Assembly (NCBI RefSeq): GCF_900110085.1
Contig: NZ_FOCK01000003.1
Span: 1 to 64,000 of the forward strand
Length of the DNA stretch: 64,000 bases
Origin: Prevotella sp. ne3005
GTDB lineage: Bacteria > Bacteroidota > Bacteroidia > Bacteroidales > Bacteroidaceae
Reading direction: 5' to 3'
This document shows positions 1-8,508 of this stretch, piece by piece. Position 1 is the first letter of the stretch; the number at the start of each line of letters is the position of its first letter. The notes beneath the pieces were generated by a model. The model worked only from the letters and a program-made list of their open reading frames with translations, searched no databases and was not told the origin of the DNA. Position numbers and translations under genes: made by a program.

Positions 1-99
1 ACTCGCTTCTTGTACTACTTCTGTCTATGTAAATCTTTCAAAGAACTCTTTCTTTTCTGCCTTGCGAGCTTGTCTTCTCGTTTAGCGGGTGCAAAGGTA
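1..99 (-). promoter_or_regulatory. Probable rRNA operon promoter and 5' leader (16S gene off the left edge)
   Basis: On the minus strand a -7 box TACCTTTG (92-99) is followed, 44 nt downstream, by GAGTTCTTTGAAAG (35-48) and then by a sequence of the kind that precedes 16S rRNA in Prevotella-type genomes (ending in ...TAGTACAAGAAGCGAGT at position 1). The TTCTTTGA core resembles the boxA antitermination signal of rRNA leaders. The mature rRNA is not in the window, so the assignment rests on leader resemblance remembered from this group and on the strong promoter. Confidence 0.6.
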
Positions 100-233
100 C
101 GAACTTTTTCCGAACCGCCAAAACTTTTCGGGGAAAATTTTCATTTGTTTAAGGGGTATTTTTACACCTCTTGACATATATCAAATGGAAGACACCCATA
201 CACCTTATTATATATTATAAGGAAGAGCCACAT

Positions 234-299
234 TACGACTAAGCAACGGTTTTACTACGACTAAACCCCGACTTTACTACGGCTAACTCCAGGCAAAGC
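234..299. repeat. Three 22-nt direct repeats between the rRNA leader and tsaB
   Basis: TACGACTAA occurs at 234-242 and 256-264, and TACGGCTAA at 278-286. The start points are exactly 22 nt apart, which is two helical turns. Most units also end in TTTAC. They lie between the divergent rRNA-leader and tsaB promoters, so they could be phased binding sites, or simply a small tandem duplication. Nothing else gene-like is seen in 100-340 apart from a weak A+T-rich inverted repeat at 203-222. Confidence 0.55.
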
Positions 300-322
300 G
301 TTAATTTCTGATAAAACGATGG

Positions 323-349
323 TTGTTGACGGAAAAATGCGTACCTTTG
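323..349 (+). promoter_or_regulatory. tsaB operon promoter
   Basis: The -7 box TACCTTTG is at 342-349, with a TTG-containing -33 region near 322-327. The start codon of tsaB follows at 379, giving a leader of roughly 25 nt. Confidence 0.6.
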
Positions 350-378
350 CACCTTATTAATATAAAGAACAAAAGAAG

Positions 379-1068
379 ATGTCGACGATATTACATATAG
401 AAACCAGTACTGACGTTTGCTCCGTTGCCGTATCGGAGGATTCGCATGTTATCTTTGAGCAGGATGACCACAGCGGCCCGAACCATGCAGAGCGACTTGG
501 TACGATGGTGGATGAAGCCCTATCGTTTACTGATAACCATGCCATCCCTTTTGATGCTGTTGCCGTGAGTTGCGGTCCCGGCTCTTATACAGGGTTGCGT
601 ATCGGTGTGTCGATGGCAAAAGGTATCTGCTACGGCAGGAATCTGAAATTGATTGCCGTTCCGACGCTGGAACTGCTGTGCGTACCCATCTTGCTCCGTG
701 AGATGGTGGAGGAGGACGCCCTGCTTTGTCCGATGCTCGATGCAAGGAGAATGGAAGTTTATGCAGGCATCTACGACCGCGCATTAAAACCCGTCAGGGA
801 GATTGGCGCAGACATTGTGGATAGCGAAACTTATAAGGAGTATCTCGACCAGCGCCCCGTTTACTTCTTCGGCAACGGTGCCAAAAAGTGTATGGGGGCC
901 ATCAGTCATCCGAATGCCCACCTGATAGAAGGAATTGAGCCCTTGGCCAAGTGGATGCAGCCTTTGGCAGAAAAGCGGTTGCTGGGCGGGCAGACGGAAG
1001 ACGTGGCCTATTTCGTGCCTTACTATCTGAAAGATTTCGTGGCCAAGATGCCGAAAAAACTGCTTTAA
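379..1068 (+). CDS. tsaB: TsaB, tRNA threonylcarbamoyladenosine biosynthesis subunit
   Basis: This 229-residue protein has the ASKHA-type N-terminus typical of TsaB (ILHIETST near residue 4) and the signature SCGPGSYTGLRIG near residue 65. TsaB is the partner of TsaD in the cytoplasmic complex that installs N6-threonylcarbamoyl on A37 of ANN-decoding tRNAs. Length fits the family (about 220-230). It is the first gene of a tightly packed plus-strand operon: its TAA overlaps the ATG of the next gene (TAATG). The promoter lies about 30 nt upstream of the ATG. Confidence 0.95.
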   Translation: MSTILHIETSTDVCSVAVSEDSHVIFEQDDHSGPNHAERLGTMVDEALSFTDNHAIPFDAVAVSCGPGSYTGLRIGVSMAKGICYGRNLKLIAVPTLELLCVPILLREMVEEDALLCPMLDARRMEVYAGIYDRALKPVREIGADIVDSETYKEYLDQRPVYFFGNGAKKCMGAISHPNAHLIEGIEPLAKWMQPLAEKRLLGGQTEDVAYFVPYYLKDFVAKMPKKLL

Positions 1069-1691
1069 TGGAAAAAAGAAATAACAAACGCGATATGGAT
1101 ATCAAAGGATTAGACTACAACACGCAACGCGAGAAGCTTATCATGCCTGAGTATGGCCGTGAGATTCAAAAGATGATTGCTTACGCCTGTGAGTTACCAA
1201 CAAAGGAAGAAAGACTGAAATGCGCCCAGGCCATCATCAGGCAGATGGAGACGAGGAATCCACTGTTGAAGGACAATACCAACTACGAGCAGACGCTCTG
1301 GGACCACCTCTACCTGATGAGTCATCGAGAGTTGGATATTGACTGGCCCTATGACATCTCTGGTGCCGACAAGATCCTCTCGAAGCCTCAACCCATGAAG
1401 TTGCCCAAAGAGCGCGTCAAGTTGCGCCATTACGGTAGGCTTGTGGAAGAGTTGTTTGAGAAGCTGAAGACCATGCCGGCAGGAGAAGAGCGCGACGCGC
1501 TGACCTTCTATACGGCCAACCAGATGAAACGAGACCTCGCCACATGGGGCCATGGATCGATGGATGATGAGCGCGTAGCCAATGATCTGGCACACTTCAC
1601 TGATGGCATTATTCAGCTGGACCTGAACAACTTCAGGTTTGAGAAGCTAACAAGTACCGACGAAGGAAAGAACAAGAAGAAAAAGAAATAA
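1068..1691 (+). CDS. DUF4290 family protein
   Basis: This is a 207-residue soluble protein of the Bacteroidota-restricted DUF4290 family, recognised from the N-terminal region GLDYNTQREKLIMPEYGREIQKM. The function is unknown. The reading frame is open further upstream, but the ATG at 1068 overlaps the tsaB stop (TAATG), which is the usual coupling here; an ATG at 1095 is an alternative. The C-terminus is a lysine run. The murA start codon follows its stop directly. The same neighbour order (DUF4290-murA-rimM-dxr-rseP) is common in Bacteroidota, which suggests an envelope or translation link but proves none. Confidence 0.85.
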   Translation: MEKRNNKRDMDIKGLDYNTQREKLIMPEYGREIQKMIAYACELPTKEERLKCAQAIIRQMETRNPLLKDNTNYEQTLWDHLYLMSHRELDIDWPYDISGADKILSKPQPMKLPKERVKLRHYGRLVEELFEKLKTMPAGEERDALTFYTANQMKRDLATWGHGSMDDERVANDLAHFTDGIIQLDLNNFRFEKLTSTDEGKNKKKKK

Positions 1692-3008
1692 ATGGCATCA
1701 TTCATCATCGAAGGCGGACATCTGCTGCAAGGTTCTATCACACCGCAGGGAGCTAAGAACGAAGCCCTGCAGGTGATTTGTGCCTCTTTGCTGACAGATG
1801 ACGAGGTCACCATCCACAACATTCCCGACATCCGCGACGTGAACAACTTGATTCAGCTGTTGCGAGACATTGGTGTGAAGGTAAAGGCAGAGGAGCCCAG
1901 ATCCTCAGGCACATTCACCTTCCAGGCTGACAGCCTGAACCTCAACTATCTCGAGAGTAATGAGTTTGTGCACAAATGTGCAGAGCTTCGAGGTAGTGTA
2001 ATGATGATTGGGCCATTGCTTGCAAGGATGGGCAAGGCCGTCATTACCAAGCCTGGCGGTGACAAGATAGGACGCCGCAGGCTTGACACCCACTTCCTCG
2101 GCTTTGAGAAATTAGGGGCCAAGTTCAACCATGTGCCAGGGCGCGATGTCTATGAGATTGCAGCCAAACATCTGAAAGGGGCCTATATGCTGCTTGACGA
2201 GGCATCTGTGACAGGTACTGCCAATATCATTATGGCAGCAGTCTTCGCCAAAGGGACGACTACCATATACAATGCCGCCTGCGAACCCTATATCCAGCAA
2301 CTCTGTCACATGCTGAACCAGATGGGTGCTAACATCAGCGGTATTGGTTCCAACCTGCTGACGATTGTGGGTGTAACACGTCTGCATGGTGCAGAGCACA
2401 AGATTCTGCCAGACATGATTGAGGTTGGTTCATTCATCGGTATGGCAGCCATGTGTGGCGACGGCATCCGCATCAAGAATGTCTCCGTGAAAGACCTCGG
2501 CATCATCCCTGACGCTTTCCGTCGTTTGGGTGTGAAGATTAAGGTTGAAGATGATGACCTGGTGATTCCTCGTCAAAAGCACTATGAAGTGCCTTCCTTT
2601 ATTGACGGTACCATCATGACACTGGCTGATGCCCCTTGGCCCGGCCTGACGCCAGACTTACTCTCTGTACTCATCGTTGTTGCCACACAGGCTCGCGGCT
2701 CAGTATTGTTCCATCAGAAGATGTTCGAGAGTCGTCTGTTCTTTGTCGACAAGCTCATTGACATGGGAGCCCAGATTATTCTCTGCGATCCTCACCGTGC
2801 CGTCGTTGTAGGCCATGACCGTAAGATTACCCTCCGTGGCGGTCGCATGTCGAGCCCTGACATCCGTGCAGGTATCGCCTTGCTGATTGCAGCCATGAGC
2901 GCAAATGGAACAAGCCGTATTGAGAACATTGAGCAGATAGACCGTGGCTATGAGCATATCGAGGCCCGTCTGAATGCCTTGGGAGCGAAAATAACCAGAA
3001 GTGAATAA
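1692..3008 (+). CDS. murA: MurA, UDP-N-acetylglucosamine 1-carboxyvinyltransferase (Asp-type active site)
   Basis: This 438-residue enolpyruvyl transferase carries out the first committed step of peptidoglycan synthesis, adding enolpyruvate from PEP to UDP-GlcNAc in the cytoplasm. The N-terminal KNEAL motif (residues 22-26) carries the substrate-binding Lys-Asn pair. In the mobile loop, the position held by catalytic Cys115 in E. coli (PGGCTIGARP) is Asp124 here (PGGDKIG). Asp at this place, known from Mycobacterium and Chlamydia MurA, keeps activity but prevents alkylation by fosfomycin, so intrinsic resistance is predicted. The gene abuts DUF4290 without a gap and its stop overlaps the rimM start. 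Confidence 0.95.
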   Translation: MASFIIEGGHLLQGSITPQGAKNEALQVICASLLTDDEVTIHNIPDIRDVNNLIQLLRDIGVKVKAEEPRSSGTFTFQADSLNLNYLESNEFVHKCAELRGSVMMIGPLLARMGKAVITKPGGDKIGRRRLDTHFLGFEKLGAKFNHVPGRDVYEIAAKHLKGAYMLLDEASVTGTANIIMAAVFAKGTTTIYNAACEPYIQQLCHMLNQMGANISGIGSNLLTIVGVTRLHGAEHKILPDMIEVGSFIGMAAMCGDGIRIKNVSVKDLGIIPDAFRRLGVKIKVEDDDLVIPRQKHYEVPSFIDGTIMTLADAPWPGLTPDLLSVLIVVATQARGSVLFHQKMFESRLFFVDKLIDMGAQIILCDPHRAVVVGHDRKITLRGGRMSSPDIRAGIALLIAAMSANGTSRIENIEQIDRGYEHIEARLNALGAKITRSE

Positions 3009-3517
3009 TGATTAAGAGAGAAGAGGTATATAAAATCGGTAAGCTGGGCAAAGTGCACGGCATCAAGGGAGAGATCAGCTTTCTCTTCGATGATGACGTG
3101 TTTGACCGTACTGATGCCGACTACCTGATTCTTGACATTGACGGCATTCTCGTGCCATTCTTCATTGAGGAATACCGTTTTAAGACCGACAGCAACGCCC
3201 TGATGAAGTTTGAAGGGATGGATACACAGGAACAGGCCAGAGAACTAACGGGCTGTGATGTATATTTCCCACGCGAGTTAGCCGACGGAGACAATGACGG
3301 TCTTTCATGGGCTGCCCTTGTAGGCTTTGAACTCGTACAAGCGCAAACAGGGGAAGTTGTCGGCAAGATCGCTTCCATTGATGACACGACCATTAATATC
3401 CTCTTTGAACTGGAAAACGGCAAACTGATTCCTGCCTCAGAGGAGCTAATCACCAACGTAGATACAAAGAAACAACAAATAGAAATTGAATTGCCGGAAG
3501 GCATCTTGGAATTATGA
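3008..3517 (+). CDS. rimM: RimM, 16S rRNA processing / 30S maturation factor
   Basis: This 169-residue protein begins with the RimM motif IGKLGKVHGIKGE and has an N-terminal beta-barrel followed by a PRC-barrel half (about residues 95-165, WAALVGFELV onward). RimM binds ribosomal protein S19 in the assembling 30S head. Length is normal. Start and stop are both translationally coupled: the ATG overlaps the murA TAA (TAATG), and the last bases overlap the dxr start (ATGA at 3514-3517). Confidence 0.93.
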   Translation: MIKREEVYKIGKLGKVHGIKGEISFLFDDDVFDRTDADYLILDIDGILVPFFIEEYRFKTDSNALMKFEGMDTQEQARELTGCDVYFPRELADGDNDGLSWAALVGFELVQAQTGEVVGKIASIDDTTINILFELENGKLIPASEELITNVDTKKQQIEIELPEGILEL

Positions 3518-4671
3518 AGAAGCAAATAGCCATACTCGGTTCTACCGGGTCTATCGGAACACAGGCCCTCGAGGTTATTGAGGAACATTCAGACCTGTAT
3601 GAAGTATATTGTCTGACCGCCAACAACAAAGTACAGCTATTGGCAGAACAGGCACACAAGTTCAAGCCTGCAGCCATTGTCATTGCCAATGAGCAGCGCT
3701 ATGACGAGTTGAAATCGCTCATGAGCGACATGCCAGACGTAAAGGTATATGCCGGTGCCAAAGCTCTCGACGAAATTGTGGAGGCTGGCCCCATTAACAT
3801 GGTACTGACGGCTATGGTAGGATTCTCAGGACTGAACCCCACCATCCATGCCATCAAGGCTGGCAAGACCATTTGCCTGGCCAACAAAGAGACGCTGGTT
3901 GTGGCTGGAGAGTTGATTCTGCAACTGGCCCAGCAATACCACACCCCCATCCTTCCCGTCGATAGCGAGCACTCTGCCATCTTCCAGAGTCTGGTCGGCG
4001 AAGACCAGAATCCCATCGATAAAATCTTGCTTACTGCCTCTGGCGGTCCATTCCGTCTGAAATCGATGGAGGAGATTGCTCACGTAACCAAAGCTGACGC
4101 CCTGCGTCATCCGACATGGGACATGGGTGCCAAGATAACCATTGACTCCGCCTCAATGATGAATAAAGGTTTCGAGGTGATTGAGGCCAAATGGCTCTTC
4201 GGTGTTGATGCCAAGCAGATTCAGGTGCTTATCCACCCGCAATCGATAGTACATAGTGCCGTTCAATTCCAGGATGGCAGTGTCAAGGCCCAACTCGGCG
4301 TACCCGACATGCGTCTGCCCATCCAGTATGCCTTCTCTTTCCCCCAGCGTCTGCATCTGAGCGGTGAGCGTCTGGATCTCTTCAAGGCACAGCATCTGGA
4401 GTTTTTTGAGCCTGACCTGAAGAAATTCCGTTGTCTGGCTCTTGCTTTTGAGGCCATCGACAAAGGCGGCAACATGCCATGTATCGTGAACGCCGCTAAC
4501 GAGATTGTCAACCGCGGCTTCCTCGAAGACAAATGTGGGTTCCTGCAGATGGGCGACATTATCGCTGAGACCATGCAACGCGCCACCTTCGACAAGAACC
4601 CTTCATATGACACCTATATTGCGACGGACGCAGAGGCGCGCCGTATCGCCACAGAACTGATGAACAAATAA
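3514..4671 (+). CDS. dxr: DXP reductoisomerase
   Basis: This 385-residue enzyme catalyses NADPH-dependent conversion of 1-deoxy-D-xylulose 5-phosphate to MEP, the second step of the non-mevalonate isoprenoid pathway. The N-terminal dinucleotide motif GSTGSIGTQALEV and the substrate/metal segments PVDSEHSAIFQ and TASGGPFR are visible, and length matches the family. Its first 4 nt overlap rimM. Presence of dxr means isoprenoids for undecaprenyl-P and quinones come from the MEP route. Confidence 0.96.
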   Translation: MKKQIAILGSTGSIGTQALEVIEEHSDLYEVYCLTANNKVQLLAEQAHKFKPAAIVIANEQRYDELKSLMSDMPDVKVYAGAKALDEIVEAGPINMVLTAMVGFSGLNPTIHAIKAGKTICLANKETLVVAGELILQLAQQYHTPILPVDSEHSAIFQSLVGEDQNPIDKILLTASGGPFRLKSMEEIAHVTKADALRHPTWDMGAKITIDSASMMNKGFEVIEAKWLFGVDAKQIQVLIHPQSIVHSAVQFQDGSVKAQLGVPDMRLPIQYAFSFPQRLHLSGERLDLFKAQHLEFFEPDLKKFRCLALAFEAIDKGGNMPCIVNAANEIVNRGFLEDKCGFLQMGDIIAETMQRATFDKNPSYDTYIATDAEARRIATELMNK

Positions 4672-4695
4672 CAATTAGATTAAGGTAAAAAGATT

Positions 4696-6126
4696 ATGGA
4701 TATATTTCTGATTCGTCTATTGCAGTTTATGCTGGCAATAGGACTCTTAGTGCTGCTCCATGAGGGTGGCCACTTCTTCTTTGCCAAGCTCTTCGGAGTG
4801 CGCGTCGAGAAGTTCTATCTCTTCTTCGACCCCGGCATTTGGAAATGGGATGGTTCACTATTTAAATGGAAGCCTAAGAATAGTGATACACAGTATGGTA
4901 TCGGTTGGCTCCCCCTTGGCGGCTATTGTAAGATAGCCGGTATGATTGACGAGAGTTTTGACACCGAACAGATGAAGCAACCCGAACAACCATGGGAATT
5001 CCGTTCCAAGCCAGCCTGGCAGCGCCTGCTCATCATGATTGGCGGTGTGCTGGTAAACTTCCTCCTCGCTCTCTTCATTTACTCGATGATACTCTTCTAT
5101 TGGGGTGACACCTACATCCCTGTAAAGGACATGACGATGGGTATGAAGTTCAATGCCGAGGCCAAAGCCTTAGGCTTCAAGGATGGCGATATCCTGATAG
5201 GTACAGAAAAGGGAGCCTTCAAGGATTTCTCAGCCGATCTCTATCGTGATATCAGCGAAGCCAAGCGTGTAGACCTGATTCGCGATGGCAAGGAGATGGC
5301 CCTGAGCCTTCCCGGTGACATCAACCTGTTGGGTATGCTCAAAGCAGAGCCCTCTTTCGTCCGTCCGCTGATTCCTGCTGAGGTCGACAGCGTGATGGCC
5401 GACTCCCCTGCCGCCTCCATGGGCCTGCAGAAAGGCGACAAGATCGTTGCCATCAACGGTAAGCCCATCGACAGCTATAATGAATTCACTGATCAGCTGG
5501 GAATCCTGGAAGACATGATGACCGCAGCCAAGACCCAGGCCGATAGTCTGAAAGTACGTACGGCTACCATCGTCATCGAGCGCGAGGGACTTGCCATGAG
5601 CAATACCGACGATAAGACGGCGGTACCAGCTACTGTTCGTGACACTGCAACCGTTACCCTGACACCAGAGTTAAAACTGGGGTTCTTTGTTAAGAGCCTT
5701 GCTGGCCTCTACGAGCCCTATACACGTGAATATGGTTTCTTGGAAAGCATTCCAGCTGGCATCGAGTACGGATGGAACGTACTGGCCGGTTATGTAGGAG
5801 ACATGAAATACGTGTTTACGGCTGACGGTGCCAAGTCTCTTGGTGGTTTCGGTGCTATCGGCAGCCTTTTCCCACCCATGTGGGATTGGTATCTGTTCTG
5901 GAAGATGACAGCCTTCCTCTCCATCATCCTAGCCTTCATGAACATCCTGCCTATCCCCGCCCTTGACGGTGGTCACGTACTGTTCTTGTTCTATGAGATG
6001 ATTACACGTCGCAAACCTTCAGAGACATTCATGATCCGAGCTGAATACGTTGGCTTCGGACTGCTGATACTCCTGATGGTATTCGCGAACCTCAACGATA
6101 TACTGCGCTGGTTAGGTTACATGTAA
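4696..6126 (+). CDS. rseP: RseP-type site-2 intramembrane zinc protease
   Basis: This is a 476-residue M50 protease of the inner membrane. The zinc motif HEGGH is at residues 22-26 in the first membrane helix, a PDZ domain lies around residues 225-260 (DSPAASMGLQKGDKIVAINGKPI), and the second metal motif NILPIPALDGGH is near residue 415 in a C-terminal helix. The family cleaves anti-sigma factors and leftover signal peptides within the membrane; the substrate here is unknown. It is the last gene of the tsaB operon, 24 nt after dxr, and is followed by a terminator. Confidence 0.95.
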   Translation: MDIFLIRLLQFMLAIGLLVLLHEGGHFFFAKLFGVRVEKFYLFFDPGIWKWDGSLFKWKPKNSDTQYGIGWLPLGGYCKIAGMIDESFDTEQMKQPEQPWEFRSKPAWQRLLIMIGGVLVNFLLALFIYSMILFYWGDTYIPVKDMTMGMKFNAEAKALGFKDGDILIGTEKGAFKDFSADLYRDISEAKRVDLIRDGKEMALSLPGDINLLGMLKAEPSFVRPLIPAEVDSVMADSPAASMGLQKGDKIVAINGKPIDSYNEFTDQLGILEDMMTAAKTQADSLKVRTATIVIEREGLAMSNTDDKTAVPATVRDTATVTLTPELKLGFFVKSLAGLYEPYTREYGFLESIPAGIEYGWNVLAGYVGDMKYVFTADGAKSLGGFGAIGSLFPPMWDWYLFWKMTAFLSIILAFMNILPIPALDGGHVLFLFYEMITRRKPSETFMIRAEYVGFGLLILLMVFANLNDILRWLGYM

Positions 6127-6196
6127 GTTTTTAAAGAGCGAAAAATACGCAAAAGCATCATTTTTGCTGTAGCGCATTTAATATCAACAAGATACA

Positions 6197-6233
6197 AGAG
6201 TGATAGAAAAAAGACATCTATCACTCTTTTTTT
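6197..6233 (+). terminator. Rho-independent terminator of the tsaB-rseP operon
   Basis: A perfect 10-bp stem (AGAGTGATAG at 6197-6206 with CTATCACTCT at 6218-6227) and an 11-nt loop are followed by a T run (6228-6233). Confidence 0.85.
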
Positions 6234-6245
6234 AATGCCCTCACT

Positions 6246-6334
6246 CAAAGTAAAACAAGTTGTTTTACTTTGTAAAAGACTATCTCCAACAGCGGAAAAG
6301 ACTATCTCTTAGAAGGTAAAACAAGTTGTTTTAC
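6246..6334. repeat. Dispersed palindrome-bounded repeat, copy A
   Basis: Two copies of the near-palindrome GTAAAACAASTTGTTTTAC stand at 6250-6268 and 6316-6334, 66 nt apart. The first extends to 13-bp arms (6246-6272). Between them AAAAGACTATCTC occurs twice (from about 6273 and 6297). The whole unit recurs in reverse orientation at 22645-22729. This copy lies between the convergent rseP and GH2 genes and contains the stop codon of the GH2 gene. Confidence 0.85.
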
Positions 6335-8506
6335 TATTGAAGGCATTAAAGATAGCCTTGCAAGAACTATTACCTTGCCCGTAAGATCAATACGAATGGA
6401 AGCTCTGCCATTGGCAGCCTGTATACGACTCGAACCCGTGTTTGAGCCTTCGTCTTGATGCATAAAGCCATCACCAATGAGTGAGAATTCAATCCAGTCT
6501 TTGGAATCCAGGCAAGGGGTACCTGCTTGATCGCAAATCAAAGCAGTCACCAAACCATTCCGATAACTCAATTTGATCTGTGCGGGAGCACCCCACTTTT
6601 CTGTTTGATATTCACAGGTTATCTCATCGGTAAGATGAGGTGATACCGCACGAATATGGTTTTCTCCAGCAACAAACGGCACCTGCCAATGGAAGCCTTG
6701 TGCCGGATAGTCAGTCAGACAACGCTGTTTCTTACCATACGAGACACCATTCACAAACAGCTCTACCTCGGGTTCATTCGAATAAACAAGCACTTCTTTC
6801 TGTTCACCCTCGTTGCCCCAGCGGATGGGCCAGGTGTGACCGTAGATATGAAGCATGGGCTTATCGGTCCAATAACTCTGGAACACATAATAGCTCTCCT
6901 TAGGTGTTCCATCGCGCTGGCAAACACCTTTCTGGTTGACATAGGGAATAGGGTTATTAGGGCGCAAAGGCGTACAGAAATCCTTAAATGTCCAGAAGGC
7001 CGAACCCGTCAGGTTATCCATCTGTGCCTGTTCCTTCAGATGCCAATCAAATAATCGCACGATATAACTCTCCGACCAGTCGCCATTCCTATCGCCGGCC
7101 TCTATATCAAAACCGCCCTCTGCATGGCGGCAGGCATGGCTGTCACCTCCCCACTCGGCATGCAAGAAACGTGGGAAGCGCTTAATGGCTGCCTGCTCCA
7201 TCTCACGATAGTCGGTAGACTTGCGGGCATACCAGCCAGCCCAGATGGATGGCGAATAGACATCGACTATATCTGCGCAGAAATCACAGCGGCGGATGGT
7301 AGTCATGCGGTGAGGATCGAGCTGGTGTGCCAAGGTATTCAGCGAGGTCATCAGTGTTCTGATACCAAGGGTATCCACCTTGTTTCCGAAGTCGCCGGGC
7401 CAGTCGTTCTCATTACCCAGTCCCCACAGGATGACCGATGGATGATGGCGGTGCTGATTAATCATATTACGGAGCATACGATGAGCTTGTGCCTGATAGC
7501 GCTCGCCACCCACGCCGCCACGGCACCAGGGAATCTCTTCCCACACCAACAAGCCCAATGAGTCGCACAGCTGCAGCACCAGATCATTCTGCTGATAATG
7601 CCCCAGACGGATGAAATTGGCACCCATGTCCTTGATTTGTTGCATCTCGCGACGAATCTGCTCATCGGTCATCGCCGCCCCTACCCCGGCATGGTCTTCA
7701 TGCCGATGAGTACCATTAAGTAACAACCGTCGGCCATTAAGATAAAATGGGCCATGCTCCTTGAACTCAAACGTACGTAACCCAAACCGTTTCTCTATCC
7801 GTTGCTCACCATAACGGATACGTGCCGTGTAACATTGCGGGGCATCCACATCCCAAAGCATAGGATGTTTTATCGTTATCGGCTTTCGGTTATCCCCTCT
7901 ATATACCCGCTTTCCATCAGGTGCGATGATTTCTACTTGGAGCGGATACTGCTGATCGACGGTAATCCGGTTTCCCCACACATCAATACATACATCTTCT
8001 ATATAATCCTTAGGCATATACAGCAGATTGACGTGGCGATATAATCCACCATAGAGACAGAAATCCGAGAGATTAGAAGGTATCATCTGTACATCACGAC
8101 TGTTGTCGCATCTCACGACTACCGGTATCGGTCCGTTTCCGAAACGGGTGATGTCAACTGTCCATCGGTCATAGCCACCGACATGCGTGCCGACAAGCGT
8201 GGTATCCACATACACCTCGGTTTTCTGCCCGGCTCCTTCAAACTCCAGCAGAGTGTGACCCTCGGGATAAGGATTCTCAATCCGTAACGAGGTGCGATAC
8301 CAGCCTGTGCCCTGATAGTATTTCGCATCAGGATTCACGCCGTCAAGGGCATTATAACAATGGGGCAAAGTCACATGCTGCCACTCATTGGCTGCATCCT
8401 GACGGGCAAACAGCCAGCCTGTATCAACACGAAGTTTGACCTGCGCGCTGGCAGAAGAAGCCAGCACACAGGCCGTTAGTATGAATCGAGAAAAAAAGGT
8501 TTGCAT
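6302..8506 (-). CDS. Secreted glycoside hydrolase family 2 enzyme
   Basis: This 734-residue protein has a Sec signal peptide (cleavage after ...ASSASA). The GH2 order is jelly-roll sugar-binding domain (about 25-165), Ig-like domain (170-250) and TIM barrel (from about 255). Acid/base Glu is in WGLGNEN (about 368) and the nucleophile Glu in HAEWGG (about 452). GH2 covers beta-galactosidase, beta-glucuronidase and beta-mannosidase; the exact specificity is not readable. ATG at 8506 follows the upstream stop by 2 nt; a GTG at 8509 overlaps that stop. It is the last gene of the PUL, and its final codons are supplied by dispersed repeat copy A. Confidence 0.92.
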   Translation of the reverse strand: MQTFFSRFILTACVLASSASAQVKLRVDTGWLFARQDAANEWQHVTLPHCYNALDGVNPDAKYYQGTGWYRTSLRIENPYPEGHTLLEFEGAGQKTEVYVDTTLVGTHVGGYDRWTVDITRFGNGPIPVVVRCDNSRDVQMIPSNLSDFCLYGGLYRHVNLLYMPKDYIEDVCIDVWGNRITVDQQYPLQVEIIAPDGKRVYRGDNRKPITIKHPMLWDVDAPQCYTARIRYGEQRIEKRFGLRTFEFKEHGPFYLNGRRLLLNGTHRHEDHAGVGAAMTDEQIRREMQQIKDMGANFIRLGHYQQNDLVLQLCDSLGLLVWEEIPWCRGGVGGERYQAQAHRMLRNMINQHRHHPSVILWGLGNENDWPGDFGNKVDTLGIRTLMTSLNTLAHQLDPHRMTTIRRCDFCADIVDVYSPSIWAGWYARKSTDYREMEQAAIKRFPRFLHAEWGGDSHACRHAEGGFDIEAGDRNGDWSESYIVRLFDWHLKEQAQMDNLTGSAFWTFKDFCTPLRPNNPIPYVNQKGVCQRDGTPKESYYVFQSYWTDKPMLHIYGHTWPIRWGNEGEQKEVLVYSNEPEVELFVNGVSYGKKQRCLTDYPAQGFHWQVPFVAGENHIRAVSPHLTDEITCEYQTEKWGAPAQIKLSYRNGLVTALICDQAGTPCLDSKDWIEFSLIGDGFMHQDEGSNTGSSRIQAANGRASIRIDLTGKVIVLARLSLMPSIVKQLVLPSKR

Positions 8507-8508
8507 CA

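Noticed and set aside
951..1067. N-terminal extension of the DUF4290 frame into tsaB
   Set aside because: It overlaps 117 nt of tsaB out of frame, and the TAATG coupling gives the natural start.
6250..6334. Two palindromic 19-mers with a constant 66-nt period look like a minimal CRISPR array
   Set aside because: The stretch between them is the same in both genomic copies, only two repeat units exist per copy, and no cas genes are near; a dispersed repeat explains it.
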